DNA of 64,000 bases from Pseudomonas tolaasii NCPPB 2192 (GCF_002813445.1 NZ_PHHD01000001.1:2728001-2792000), one strand, 5' to 3'. Shown: positions 8,572 through 17,947, counted from the stretch's first letter. A program made the numbers and translations. Notes: generated by a model from the letters alone, not told the origin.

Positions 8572-9228
8572 TTAGCCAAGTTGGCCCTCGTGTGCGCGGG
8601 TTGTCTGATGGAAAGCCGAAGCGGTAATGCCCCATTGGCCCAGCCAATAGGTAATGATCAGCAAATAGGGCGCCGCTTCAAATGACACGACAAACCGATT
8701 GATACCGATCAACGTGTCGGAAAATACAAACGACACGGCACCCGCCGCCGCCAGCAATGCCGATTGTCTAGGCACCTCACTGCCCAGCCGCGCCAGCGCA
8801 CGCCAGAGCATGGCGGTGATCACGGTTGCGTAAACCACCACGGGTATCAGCAAATCCCCCAAGCCATGGGACACCAGGATGCTCAACAGCACAGCACCCA
8901 CCCCGATTGCCAATACCAGTGGCAACACCGCCACACGGCGGCAGTCGCTGAAATAGGCTTTCAAATACGCCAGGTGTGCAAACAGAAAGGCGCCAAGGCC
9001 AAAGATAAACAGGTCGCCCGGCCAGGCGAGCAACACATCGCCCACCAGGGAAAAAATCAGCCCCAGGCTGATCCAGCGTCGGTAGTCGGTAGGCGGCGCA
9101 TCATGCAGCCAGCCCAGCAGCGCCAGTACCGGCAACGGTTTGACCAGCAGGCAGAGCAGCGCCGCATGGGTGGTCAGGCCGTAGATAAAGGTGGCGGCGC
9201 CCATCAACGCAAGAATCAGCCATGGCAT
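8572..9228 (-). CDS. YhhN/lysoplasmalogenase-like membrane protein
   Basis: A 218 aa polytopic protein with about eight hydrophobic segments. The YhhN family signatures are present: GDVLLAWPGDLFIFGLGAF with a following H-x-x-Y, and FSDTLIGINRF near the C-terminus, with conserved Asp residues likely near an active site. Eukaryotic relatives (TMEM86) hydrolyse the vinyl ether of lysoplasmalogens; the bacterial substrate is unclear. Its ATG starts one base after the stop of the chagasin-like lipoprotein gene, so the two are coupled. Confidence 0.85.
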   Translation of the reverse strand: MPWLILALMGAATFIYGLTTHAALLCLLVKPLPVLALLGWLHDAPPTDYRRWISLGLIFSLVGDVLLAWPGDLFIFGLGAFLFAHLAYLKAYFSDCRRVAVLPLVLAIGVGAVLLSILVSHGLGDLLIPVVVYATVITAMLWRALARLGSEVPRQSALLAAAGAVSFVFSDTLIGINRFVVSFEAAPYLLIITYWLGQWGITASAFHQTTRAHEGQLG

Positions 9229-9229
9229 A

Positions 9230-9619
9230 TCAGTTCACCGTGATGGCGCAGTCGAAGGTTTCGGCAGGTTCGGCTTCAGGCTCCCAGGGTTGTTGGGAGG
9301 TCAGGCGCAAACGGCCCTGGCCTGCGGCGAACGCCTGGAAGCGCCAGGTGGATTGGCCTCCACCGCCGACCACGCCGGACTCGCTGCTGCTGTAGACCTC
9401 CGGGCTTAACGCGCGCAGTACGCCGCCGGCGGAGTCCTGGATGGCCCAGCGGTAGCCGGTGGTGGGGTTGCTGGGCAGAGTGAGGATCAGGTTTTGCCCG
9501 GTTTTAAGCTGAAGCGGGCAGGCGCTCTGGTTGTCCACGGTGACGTTTTGTTTCGGTGTGCTGGCGCACGCGGCAAGCAGGGCGAGGCTCAAGGGCAGAA
9601 GCAGGCGGGCAGCGGTCAT
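9230..9619 (-). CDS. Chagasin/I42-like protease inhibitor lipoprotein
   Basis: The 129 aa protein has a signal peptide ending in a lipobox (LLAAC), so it is probably a lipidated envelope protein. Residues from about 50 carry the inhibitor loop SNPTTGYRW, the hallmark of chagasin-type cysteine protease inhibitors. The second loop region is G-rich (SGVVGGGG) and a third carries QQPWEP. The family binds papain-like proteases in the active-site cleft; the target here is unknown. It lies directly upstream of the YhhN gene and transcriptionally downstream of nothing obvious; a family B repeat precedes it. Confidence 0.8.
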   Translation of the reverse strand: MTAARLLLPLSLALLAACASTPKQNVTVDNQSACPLQLKTGQNLILTLPSNPTTGYRWAIQDSAGGVLRALSPEVYSSSESGVVGGGGQSTWRFQAFAAGQGRLRLTSQQPWEPEAEPAETFDCAITVN

Positions 9620-9702
9620 GGAGGCTCCGTTGATTCACGACGAAGGGCGAGCATAACCGAAGATGAGACAAGGTGTGACAAGGCAGAAGTGACAGAAACC
9701 AT

Positions 9703-9797
9703 TGTGGCGAGGGAGCTTGCTCCCGCTGGAGTGCGAAGCGCTCCCAGGATTTTTGGGGCCACTGCGCAGCCCGGCGGGAGCAAGCTCCCTCGCCACA
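9703..9797. repeat. Family B REPIN-like doublet
   Basis: Inverted family B copies (TGTGGCGAGGGAGCTTGCTC at the left, its inverse at the right) enclosing a loop of about 40 bases. It lies between the asrA 3' end and the start of the inhibitor gene. Confidence 0.88.
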
Positions 9798-9809
9798 GGG
9801 GGGTGAAGC

Positions 9810-12233
9810 TTAGAACAGCACCTTCGCCACATCCGCGAAGCGCTTGGCAAAGTGCACGGTCATGCCTTCCTTCAGGTACTCCGGCAGCTCCTCAAAACTG
9901 CCACGGTTCGGCTCCGGCAGGATCAGCTCGTGGATCTTCTGGCGCCGCGCCGCAATCACCTTCTCGCGCACGCCGCCAATGGGCAGTACATGCCCGGTCA
10001 GCGTCAGTTCGCCGGTCATGGCCACGCCTTTCTTCGGCGGCTGGTTGCGCGCCAGCGACAGCAGCGCGCTGGCCATGGTCACGCCCGCACTTGGGCCGTC
10101 TTTGGGCGTGGCACCTTCCGGCACATGCAGGTGCACAAAGGCCTCGTCGAAGAACTTCGGATCACCGCCAAACGACTTCAGATTCGAGCTGATGTAGCTG
10201 TAGGCAATTTCGGCGGACTCTTTCATCACTTCACCCAACTGCCCGGTCAACTTGAAGCCGCGATTGAGCGTGTGGATGCGCGTCGCCTCGATCGGCAAGG
10301 TCGCACCGCCCATGCTGGTCCAGGCCAGCCCCGTGATCACGCCGGTGCCGGACAGCACTTGCTCATTGCGGAACACCGGCATGCCCAGGGAGCTTTCCAG
10401 GTCCTTGTTGCCGATCTTGATCACCGAATCCGGCTCATCCAGCAGTTTGACCACGGCCTTGCGCACCAGCTTGCCCAGCTGTTTCTCCAGCTGGCGCACG
10501 CCGGCTTCGCGGGCGTAACCGTCAATCAACGCCCGCAGGGCGCCGTCGCTGATGGTCAGGCTGTTTTTCGACACGCCGGCCTTTTCCAGCTGTTTCGGCC
10601 ACAGGTGGCGTTTGGCAATCGCGACTTTTTCTTCAGTGATATAGCCCGACAGGCGAATCACTTCCATGCGGTCGAGCAACGGGCCGGGGATCGAGTCCAG
10701 GGTGTTCGCCGTGCACACGAACAGCACCTTGGACAGGTCCAGGCGCAGGTCGAGGTAGTGGTCGAGGAATTCGACGTTCTGTTCCGGGTCAAGGGTTTCC
10801 AGCAAGGCCGACGCCGGGTCGCCCTGGAAGCTCTGGCCCATCTTGTCGATCTCGTCGAGCATGATCACCGGGTTCATCACTTCCACATCCTTGAGGGCCT
10901 GCACCAGCTTGCCGGGCAGGGCGCCGATGTAGGTGCGGCGATGGCCCTTGATCTCGGCCTCGTCGCGCATGCCGCCGACGCTGAAGCGGTAGAACGGCCG
11001 CCCCAGCGACTCGGCGATGGATTTGCCCACACTGGTCTTGCCCACGCCTGGCGGGCCGACCAGCAACACGATGGAGCCGGCAACTTCGCCCTTATAGGCA
11101 CCCACCGCAAGGAATTCGAGGATGCGGCTCTTGATGTCGTCCAGCCCGGCGTGATGTTTATCCAGCACCTTGCGCGCGTGTTTCAGGTCGAGTTTGTCTT
11201 CGCCATACACGCCCCACGGCACGGCGGTCGCCCAGTCGAGGTAGTTGCGGGTCACGGCGTATTCCGGCGAGCCCGTCTCCAGGATCGACAGCTTGTTCAT
11301 TTCTTCGCTGATGCGCTTTTGCGCCTGGGCCGGCAGCGTCTTTCCCACCAGCCGTTGTTCGAATTGCTCGACGTCGGCGCTGCGGTCGTCCTTGGTCAGG
11401 CCCAGCTCTTGCTGAATGACCTTGAGCTGTTCCTTGAGGAAAAACTCGCGCTGATGCTCACCGATCTTGCGGTTCACCTCGGCGGACAGTTCTTTTTGCA
11501 GGCGCGCGACTTCGACTTCCTTGCGCAGCATCGGCAGGACCTTTTCCATGCGCTTGAGCATGGGTACGCAGTCCAGCACTTCCTGCAATTCAGTGCCGGT
11601 GGCCGAGGTCAGCGCGGCCGCAAAGTCGGTGAGCGGCGACGGATCGTTGGGGCTGAAGCGGTTGAGATAGTTCTTCAGCTCTTCGCTGTACAGCGGGTTG
11701 AGCGGCAGCAGTTCCTTGATCGCATTGATCAGCGCCATGCCGTAGGCCTTGACCTCATCGGTCGGCTGAGTCGGCTGGTGCGGGTATTCGACCTCCACCA
11801 GGTACGGCGGGCGGTGGTGTTTGAGCCAGGTCTTGATGCGTACGCGGGTCAGGCCCTGGGCGACAAATTGCAGTTTGCCGTTCTCGCGGCTGGCGTGGTG
11901 CACCTTCACCAGGGTGCCGTACAGCGGCAGGGCGGATGTGTCGAAGTGGCGTGGGTCTTCCGGCGGCGTTTCCATAAAAAACAGCGCGAGGGAGTGGTGG
12001 TCAGACTTGCTCACCAGCTCCAGGGTTTCGGCCCACGGTTCTTCATTGACGATCACCGGCAGCACTTGCGCGGGGAAGAACGGGCGATTGTGGATCGGAA
12101 TGATGTAGACCTTGTCCGGCAGGTTTTGCCCGGGCAGGGCCAGGCCGGTGTTGGAGGACGCTTCGTGCTCGGCGTTTTCGGGGTCGGCGTAGTCGTTCAG
12201 GTCGTAATCGGGGAAGGCTTGCTGGTCGCTCAT
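9810..12233 (-). CDS. asrA: AsrA-type Lon protease
   Basis: An 807 aa ATP-dependent serine protease of the Lon family: N-terminal LON substrate domain (about 35-240), coiled coil, AAA+ module with Walker A GPPGVGKTS and Walker B VIMLDEIDKM, and C-terminal protease domain with the catalytic Ser in PKDGPSAGV and Lys in GGVREKVIAARR. Pseudomonads carry a canonical Lon elsewhere; this second form corresponds by sequence style and neighbourhood to P. aeruginosa AsrA (PA0779), involved in heat and aminoglycoside stress. A heat-shock-type promoter lies just upstream, which fits. Confidence 0.88.
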   Translation of the reverse strand: MSDQQAFPDYDLNDYADPENAEHEASSNTGLALPGQNLPDKVYIIPIHNRPFFPAQVLPVIVNEEPWAETLELVSKSDHHSLALFFMETPPEDPRHFDTSALPLYGTLVKVHHASRENGKLQFVAQGLTRVRIKTWLKHHRPPYLVEVEYPHQPTQPTDEVKAYGMALINAIKELLPLNPLYSEELKNYLNRFSPNDPSPLTDFAAALTSATGTELQEVLDCVPMLKRMEKVLPMLRKEVEVARLQKELSAEVNRKIGEHQREFFLKEQLKVIQQELGLTKDDRSADVEQFEQRLVGKTLPAQAQKRISEEMNKLSILETGSPEYAVTRNYLDWATAVPWGVYGEDKLDLKHARKVLDKHHAGLDDIKSRILEFLAVGAYKGEVAGSIVLLVGPPGVGKTSVGKSIAESLGRPFYRFSVGGMRDEAEIKGHRRTYIGALPGKLVQALKDVEVMNPVIMLDEIDKMGQSFQGDPASALLETLDPEQNVEFLDHYLDLRLDLSKVLFVCTANTLDSIPGPLLDRMEVIRLSGYITEEKVAIAKRHLWPKQLEKAGVSKNSLTISDGALRALIDGYAREAGVRQLEKQLGKLVRKAVVKLLDEPDSVIKIGNKDLESSLGMPVFRNEQVLSGTGVITGLAWTSMGGATLPIEATRIHTLNRGFKLTGQLGEVMKESAEIAYSYISSNLKSFGGDPKFFDEAFVHLHVPEGATPKDGPSAGVTMASALLSLARNQPPKKGVAMTGELTLTGHVLPIGGVREKVIAARRQKIHELILPEPNRGSFEELPEYLKEGMTVHFAKRFADVAKVLF

Positions 12234-12589
12234 GGGGCACCTGCATAAGGAAGTATGGAGGTTAGATGGGGCGGGTCAGCGGTGGTTTCAATGGGCGCTG
12301 AGAGTTAGCAACAAATTGCATGAATTCAGCCATGAGCCGGCCGGCAAGCGGTGGCGGGCGGTCGCCAAGCCTGTACTTGGGGCGGGTCAAACACCTAGTC
12401 GCCAATAAAGTGACACGCAAATCCCCGAAAGTATTGGGTGTACATATCCGATCTCCCAGCTAATCTCCTGAAACCAGTCATTCATTAAAATTAGCTATTT
12501 TTTTGACGCCAAGTCAGCAGTCGCCAGGGAGGCGTATGACAAACGGACGCAATGGCAGAGAGAGGCAAGCGCTGCCAGAGAGGTCGGCA
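12234..12589. other. Intergenic region between divergent asrA and EAL gene
   Basis: A 356-base gap. The left edge holds the asrA heat-shock promoter. The rest shows no long palindrome or believable gene. An AT-rich stretch near 12480-12505 may carry the promoter of the rightward gene. In-frame starts at 12503 (TTG) and 12536 (ATG) exist but are less well placed than the ATG at 12590. Confidence 0.6.
12263..12292 (-). promoter_or_regulatory. Heat-shock (sigma-32) promoter of asrA
   Basis: On the minus strand ATTGAAA (12292-12286) and CCCCATCTA (12271-12263) are separated by 14 bases. This matches the RpoH pattern (CTTGAAA, 13-15 bases, CCCCATnTA) with one mismatch. Transcription would begin about 20 bases before the asrA ATG. 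Confidence 0.75.
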
Positions 12590-14926
12590 ATGAAGTGGCG
12601 CCACACATTTCAAACCCGCATTGCCGCGGTGCTGGCGCTGTTGCTGCTGGTCGTGGTGGCTGCCACCTACTTTGCCGTCAAGGCTGCTACCACCCGTGCC
12701 GTGGAAAACCAGGCCCAGGTGCAACTCAATACCGGCAGCCAGGTGTTCGAGCGCCTGCTTGATCTGCGCGGGCGTCGCCTGCAGTACGGGCTGGACTGGC
12801 TCACCGTGGATGGCCCCTTCAAGCAAGCCGTGATCGAAGGTCGGGAGGCTACGATTCTGACGGCGTTGCGTCGGCATGGCACCGGCCTGAATTCCAGTGA
12901 GGTGTTTGTACTCGACCTGCAAGGCAACGTCGTGGTCAGTACCTTGCCCGTGCTCACGCGCGGCCAGCCATTCCCCTATGAAGACGCGCTGCGCCACGCC
13001 CGGCGCAGCGGCTTGCAGATGTTGATCGTCGCCCTGGACGGGCAACCCTACCTGCTGGTGCAGGATGAAGTGCTCGACCCTCAACCCATCGCCCGCGTGA
13101 TCATGGGGTTCCCCATGGACCGCCTGTTCGCCCACGAGCTGCGTTCCATGAGCAACCTTGAGGTGTCGTTTCTCAGTGTGCAAAACGGCCATGCCGGAGA
13201 GCTGTTCAGCACGCAGCCGGAAGCCTACCAGGCCACCATCATCCAGACGTTGCGCGAGACGCACCTTAACCCTGAGGCGCAGATCAGCCTGTTTCATGGC
13301 GAACGCGTCCTGAGCCAGGTGTTGCCGCTGGCGAACACAGGGGAGGGCGATGAAGTGCGCGTGTTGCTGCAAAGCCCGCTGGATCATGCACTGGAGTCTT
13401 TCGCACCGCTGGACCAGCAATTTCTCGCCATTGCGTTAGCGGTATTGCTGGTGTCGCTCGCCGCTGCGTTGTTCCTGGCGCGGCGTGTATCGCGCCCGCT
13501 CAACGCCCTGGTCGAGGCTGCGCAGCGGATCGGCGCCGGTGACTACCGCACACCGGTGCGGGTGCGCAGCCATGATGAGTTCGGCCTGCTTGCCCGCGCG
13601 TTCAATGCGATGCAGAGCGGCATTGCCGTACGCGAGCGGCAACTGGCGCATAACGCCCTGCACGACCCGTTGACCGGCCTGCCCAACCGCGCGCTGGCGA
13701 TGGAGCGCCTGGGCAGTGCGATCAGTGCGCAGCGGCCGGTGGTGCTGCTCTACGTGGGCATTGAAAACTATCGGGTGATCAACGAGGGCTTCGGCCCGCA
13801 AGGCGTGGAAGAGATGCTGCGCGAGGCCAGCCGGTGCCTGTCCATGAGCCTGTTGGCCAGCGACACCGCTGCGCGCATCGCCGGCAGTGAGTTTCTGCTG
13901 TTACTGGAGAACACTGAAATCGACCGCGCCGTGGCCCGCGCCGACCGCCTCTATGGGCTGCTCACCGAAACCCAGCGCATCGGCAACGACGAAGTGCGCC
14001 ATGAGGTCAGTATTGGCATTGCCGCCTACCCGGCTGACGGCCAGCAGGTGGAAGAGCTGATCAGCCGCGCCGCCATTGCGCGGCACGATGCGGCGACCCT
14101 GCCCGGGCATTTGCAGATCTACCAGCAAGACCGCGACCTGGCGCACCAGCGGCAGATCACCTTGATCCGCGACCTGCGCCGCGCGGTGGTCGAAGGTGAA
14201 CTGTTTCTCTGCTACCAGCCCAAGCTCGACCTCAACGATGGTCGCGTGCGTCAGGCGGAAGCCCTGCTGCGCTGGCAGCATCCGACGCTGGGCCAGGTGT
14301 CGCCCAATGAATTCATTCCGCTGGCCGAGCGCACCGGCAGCATCGGTGGCTTGACCCTGTGGGTTATCGAAGAGGCCATCCGCCAGATCGCCGAATGGAC
14401 GCAACGCGGTCTGCAGATTCAGCTGTCGGTGAATATTTCCGTGGACGACCTGGCCGATGATGACCTGGCCATTCGCGTTACGGCGCTGTTGATGCAATAC
14501 AAAGTGTCGGCCGAGCAGTTGCTGTTCGAGATCACCGAAAGCGCGATCATGCACAACCCGCAACAGGCGCTCAGCGTGCTCGAGCAACTGCGCGCCTGCG
14601 GCATCAGCCTGTCGGTGGACGACTTCGGCACCGGTTATTCATCCCTCGCACAGTTGCAGCGCTTGCCGGTGCAGGAGCTGAAGATCGACCAGTCCTTCAT
14701 CCGCAACCTGGACGGTGCCAGCGGTGACGGCGTGATCGTGCGCTCGACCATCGAGATGAGCCATAACCTGGGCCTCAAGGTGGTGGCCGAAGGGGTGGAA
14801 TTCGAACCGAGCCTGAAACTGCTCAAACAATGGAAATGCGACACCGCCCAGGGTTACCTGATCAGCCGGCCCTTGAATGCCATGGCGTTCGAAATGTGGA
14901 TGCGGCGTGAGCGGGTACTGCCCTGA
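12590..14926 (+). CDS. Membrane c-di-GMP phosphodiesterase with degenerate GGDEF domain
   Basis: A 778 aa inner-membrane signalling protein. Membrane segments near residues 10-32 and 285-305 flank a periplasmic sensor; then HAMP, GGDEF (about 355-510) and EAL (about 520-775). The GGDEF signature reads AGSEF (431-435), so cyclase activity is probably lost. The EAL domain keeps EALLRW (557-562), FEITESAIM, DDFGTGYSS, LKIDQSFI and VVAEGVE, so it should hydrolyse c-di-GMP. I chose the ATG at 12590 because GAGAGG lies 6 bases upstream and the membrane segment follows directly; ATG 12536 is possible. Monocistronic, ending at a strong terminator. Confidence 0.88.
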   Translation: MKWRHTFQTRIAAVLALLLLVVVAATYFAVKAATTRAVENQAQVQLNTGSQVFERLLDLRGRRLQYGLDWLTVDGPFKQAVIEGREATILTALRRHGTGLNSSEVFVLDLQGNVVVSTLPVLTRGQPFPYEDALRHARRSGLQMLIVALDGQPYLLVQDEVLDPQPIARVIMGFPMDRLFAHELRSMSNLEVSFLSVQNGHAGELFSTQPEAYQATIIQTLRETHLNPEAQISLFHGERVLSQVLPLANTGEGDEVRVLLQSPLDHALESFAPLDQQFLAIALAVLLVSLAAALFLARRVSRPLNALVEAAQRIGAGDYRTPVRVRSHDEFGLLARAFNAMQSGIAVRERQLAHNALHDPLTGLPNRALAMERLGSAISAQRPVVLLYVGIENYRVINEGFGPQGVEEMLREASRCLSMSLLASDTAARIAGSEFLLLLENTEIDRAVARADRLYGLLTETQRIGNDEVRHEVSIGIAAYPADGQQVEELISRAAIARHDAATLPGHLQIYQQDRDLAHQRQITLIRDLRRAVVEGELFLCYQPKLDLNDGRVRQAEALLRWQHPTLGQVSPNEFIPLAERTGSIGGLTLWVIEEAIRQIAEWTQRGLQIQLSVNISVDDLADDDLAIRVTALLMQYKVSAEQLLFEITESAIMHNPQQALSVLEQLRACGISLSVDDFGTGYSSLAQLQRLPVQELKIDQSFIRNLDGASGDGVIVRSTIEMSHNLGLKVVAEGVEFEPSLKLLKQWKCDTAQGYLISRPLNAMAFEMWMRRERVLP

Positions 14927-14929
14927 CCC

Positions 14930-15030
14930 TGTGGGAGCTGGCATGTGTGGGAGCCGGGCTTGCCCGCGATGCAGGCGACTCGGTTTTTCATGTGAACCGA
15001 GGTGACGCCATCGCAGGCAAGCCAGCTCCC
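14930..15030. repeat. Family A REP cluster with duplicated left arm
   Basis: A truncated copy (gtgggagctggcat) is followed directly by a second left arm of the variant subtype (gtgggagccgggcttgcccg), then a loop and a right arm of the standard subtype. The arms therefore do not match each other perfectly. Confidence 0.85.
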
Positions 15031-15040
15031 AAAGGCGCAA

Positions 15041-15074
15041 AAAAGGCGGCTACCCGTGAAGGTAGCCGCCTTTT
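15041..15074. terminator. Bidirectional intrinsic terminator
   Basis: Perfect 14-bp stem AAAAGGCGGCTACC/GGTAGCCGCCTTTT with a 6-base loop and T/A runs on both sides. It sits between the convergent EAL gene and gcd and can end transcription in both directions. Confidence 0.93.
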
Positions 15075-15092
15075 GTTTTACCGCCGGTAAAG

Positions 15093-17510
15093 TTAATCCG
15101 GCAGTTTGAACGCCATCACATAGTCACCCTGCTTGGTGCCCAGCGAGCCGTGACCGCCGGCCATGACCAGCACGTATTGCTTGCCGTCCTTGCCGGTGTA
15201 AGTCATCGGTGTGGTTTGCGCGCCTGCCGGCAGGCGGCCTTCCCACAGTTGCTTGCCGTTTTTCACGTCGTAGGCACGCAGGTACTGGTCGAGGGTACCG
15301 CTGAGGAACGCCACGCCACCAGCAGTGGTGAACGTACCGCCCAGGCTGGGCACACCCATGGTCAGCGGGATCGGAACCGGCGAGCTGTCGCGCACGGTGC
15401 CGTTTTTGTGCATCCAGATGGTTTGGTGGGTGGTCAGGTCGACCGCCGCCACATAACCCCACGCCGGTGCCTGGCACGGCAGGCCCATCGGCGACAGCAG
15501 CGCTTCGAGGATTACGCCGTATGGCGCGCCTTTGTTCGGCTGTACGCCTTCGGTTTCACTGACGCGCGGGCCTTGCTTGGCAATGTCGGCCGCCGGGATC
15601 AGCTTCGATTTGAACGCCATGTAGCTCGGGTTCACGAACGCGATCTGGCGAACCGGGTCAACGGAAATGCCGCCCCAGTCGAACACACCGAAGTTACCCG
15701 GATAAACGATCGAACCTTGCAGCGATGGCGGGGTGAACGGGCCGTCGTAGCGCATCGACTTGAAGTCGATCCGGCAGATCAGTTGGTCGAACGGCGTCAC
15801 GCCCCACATGTCGCGCTCTTTGAGCGGCGGCGGCATGAAGTTCAGGTCGGACTTCGGTTGGGTCGGGGAGGTGTGATCGCCGGCCACTGCGCCTTGCGGT
15901 ACAGGGATTTCGTTGATCGGCACCACCGGTTGACCGTTGCTGCGGTCCAGCACATAGATGCTGCCTTGCTTGGTCGATGCCATCACCGCTTGCTTCACGC
16001 CGTCAGCGGTTTTGATGTCGATCAGCGAAGGCTGGCCGCCCACGTCCATGTCCCACAGGTCGTGGTGGGTGAACTGGAAGGTCCACTTCACGTGGCCGGT
16101 ATCGATGTCCAGCGCGGTCAGGCCGGCACTGTATTTTTCAGAGTCCGGGGTACGGTCACCGCCGTACTGGTCGGGCATCTGGTTACCCATCGGCAGGTAG
16201 AGCATGCCGAGTTTTTCATCGACGCTGAACATGGACCACATGTTCGGCGAGTTGCGGGTGTAAGTCTTGCCTTCGGCCAACGGCGTGGTGTCGTCCGGGT
16301 TGCCGCTGTCCCAGTTCCATACCAGCTTGCCGGTGTGTACGTCGAACGCGCGGATCACGCCGCTTGGCTCGTCGGTGGACACGTTATCGGTCACGTGGCC
16401 GCCGATCACCACCAGGTTTTTGGTCACGGCCGGAGGCGAGGTGGAGTAGTAACCACCCGGGGCGAAGGTGCCGATGTTGGCACGCAGGTCGACCTGGCCT
16501 TTGTCACCGAAGTCTTCGCACATCTTGCCGGTGTCGGCGTTCAGGGCGATCAGACGGGTGTCGGCGGTGGGGACGAAAATGCGTTTCGGGCAGGCGTTCG
16601 GCGCGGCGGCCGGGCTGGCGCTGCCGGTCGGGCTTTGCTCGGAGGCATAGGCTGCATCATCGTGATACGACACGCCACGGCAGGTCATGTGCGCCCAACC
16701 CTTGAAGTTCTGCGCGCCCTGGCTGCTGATCTTCGGATCGAAACGCCAGATTTCCTTGCCGGTGTCCGGGTCCAGGGCAATCACCTGGCTGTGCGGCGTG
16801 CACACATACAGCATGCCGTTGACTTTCAGCGGGGTGTTTTCCGCGGTGGTCTCGCCCGGATCGTTGGGGCCGGGGATGTCGCCGGTGCGGTAGGTCCACG
16901 CCGGGACCAGTTTGTGGGCGTTTTGCGCAGTGATCTGCGCCAGTGGCGAGTAACGGTCACCGAAGGCCGAGCGGCCGTAGGAGTTCCAGTCGCCATCAGC
17001 CTGGGACGGCGCTGCGCTGGCCATGCCAGGCACAGCGTCGCGGTCCAGCTGGCCGGTCTTGACCATTTCACCGGGGTTGGTGAACTGGCTGGCAACGGCG
17101 GTGGCGCCGGCCAATACCACGGCCACGCTCAATGCCGCGGTGCCCATCGGCGCGGCCTGGCCACGCAACAGCGGGCGGCGGAACCATGGCAGCAACATGA
17201 CGATGCCGAGGGCGAACAACAGGGCCAGGCGCGGCACCAGTTGCCACCAATCCAGGCCGACTTCCCACAGTGCCCACACGGTACTGGCGAACAGCACCAA
17301 TGCGTAAAGGCCCAGTGCGGCGCGGCGTGTACCCAGCAGCAAAAGGCCGGTGAGGGCGATGCCGATACCGGCCAGCAGGTAATACAGCGACCCGCCGAGC
17401 ATGCTCAGCTTTACGCCGCCGGCCAGCAAGGCCAGCCCCATGATCAGCAGCAAGACGCCTAGCAGCCTGGGCAGCAGGCGGCTCTGGCTCGAAGCACCAT
17501 CAGTGCTCAT
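15093..17510 (-). CDS. gcd: Membrane-bound PQQ glucose dehydrogenase
   Basis: Periplasmic oxidation of glucose to gluconolactone with electrons passed to ubiquinone. The 805 aa protein starts with five hydrophobic segments (residues about 15-140), then an eight-bladed PQQ propeller. Typical stretches include NSYGRSAFGDRYSPLAQI, HMTCRGVSYHDD, TADTRLIALNADTGKMCEDFG, and IAFVNPSYMAF. It starts the peripheral glucose route of pseudomonads and acidifies the medium, solubilising phosphate. Transcribed alone, ending at the bidirectional terminator. A perfect palindrome lies 211 bases upstream of the start. Confidence 0.96.
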   Translation of the reverse strand: MSTDGASSQSRLLPRLLGVLLLIMGLALLAGGVKLSMLGGSLYYLLAGIGIALTGLLLLGTRRAALGLYALVLFASTVWALWEVGLDWWQLVPRLALLFALGIVMLLPWFRRPLLRGQAAPMGTAALSVAVVLAGATAVASQFTNPGEMVKTGQLDRDAVPGMASAAPSQADGDWNSYGRSAFGDRYSPLAQITAQNAHKLVPAWTYRTGDIPGPNDPGETTAENTPLKVNGMLYVCTPHSQVIALDPDTGKEIWRFDPKISSQGAQNFKGWAHMTCRGVSYHDDAAYASEQSPTGSASPAAAPNACPKRIFVPTADTRLIALNADTGKMCEDFGDKGQVDLRANIGTFAPGGYYSTSPPAVTKNLVVIGGHVTDNVSTDEPSGVIRAFDVHTGKLVWNWDSGNPDDTTPLAEGKTYTRNSPNMWSMFSVDEKLGMLYLPMGNQMPDQYGGDRTPDSEKYSAGLTALDIDTGHVKWTFQFTHHDLWDMDVGGQPSLIDIKTADGVKQAVMASTKQGSIYVLDRSNGQPVVPINEIPVPQGAVAGDHTSPTQPKSDLNFMPPPLKERDMWGVTPFDQLICRIDFKSMRYDGPFTPPSLQGSIVYPGNFGVFDWGGISVDPVRQIAFVNPSYMAFKSKLIPAADIAKQGPRVSETEGVQPNKGAPYGVILEALLSPMGLPCQAPAWGYVAAVDLTTHQTIWMHKNGTVRDSSPVPIPLTMGVPSLGGTFTTAGGVAFLSGTLDQYLRAYDVKNGKQLWEGRLPAGAQTTPMTYTGKDGKQYVLVMAGGHGSLGTKQGDYVMAFKLPD

Positions 17511-17720
17511 AGTGTGTTTCTCCGTGACGTTGGAATTATGTAACCCCGTGCTTCACTGTAGATGACGATTCGGCGCGGGCTTGGTTCAGCGTTAATTCGG
17601 TTTTTCTGGGGATAGCGGGGTTATCCACAGGCGGGCGACGGTCTCCCGCGCGCAGGTCGATGTAAGACAGCGCTGTCTTTGCGAGCAGGAATCATCGGCA
17701 AGATGGGGTCGACCGGGGAA

Positions 17721-17732
17721 TGAAACGTTTCA
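17721..17732. promoter_or_regulatory. Palindrome TGAAACGTTTCA, possible operator
   Basis: Perfect 12-base palindrome 211 bases upstream of the gcd start. It resembles the PtxS operator core (TGAAACCGGTTTCA), known for glucose and 2-ketogluconate genes of pseudomonads, but lacks the central CG step. Assignment to PtxS or another LacI-type regulator is inference. Confidence 0.35.
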
Positions 17733-17857
17733 GTTTGTTGCCGACAAGGATAAAGCGACTGCGCGCCGAGAGAAAGCGTCAATCGCAAGATGCATCATTT
17801 CAGTTTTGGTAACAGTGACGAATCGTCGCTGCAAAGATGGCGATAGACGCTGGCATC

Positions 17858-17947
17858 TGTGGGAGCTGGCTTGCCTGCGATGGCTATCTATCGGTCAACA
17901 GATTTGTCGACTGTTAAATAGCTATCGCAGGCAAGCCAGCTCCCACA
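17858..17947. repeat. Family A REPIN-like doublet
   Basis: Perfect 24-base inverted arms with the REP core GGAGCTGGCTTGCCTGCGAT. It separates gcd's upstream region from the TonB receptor 3' end. Confidence 0.92.

Noticed and set aside
9852..12248. Long reading frame (798 codons) on the plus strand
   Set aside because: It is antisense to asrA, whose full Lon domain order and motifs are on the minus strand. GC-rich codon bias produces such shadows.
15150..17462. Plus-strand frame opposite gcd
   Set aside because: The gcd sequence fills the same interval with intact PQQ propeller motifs.
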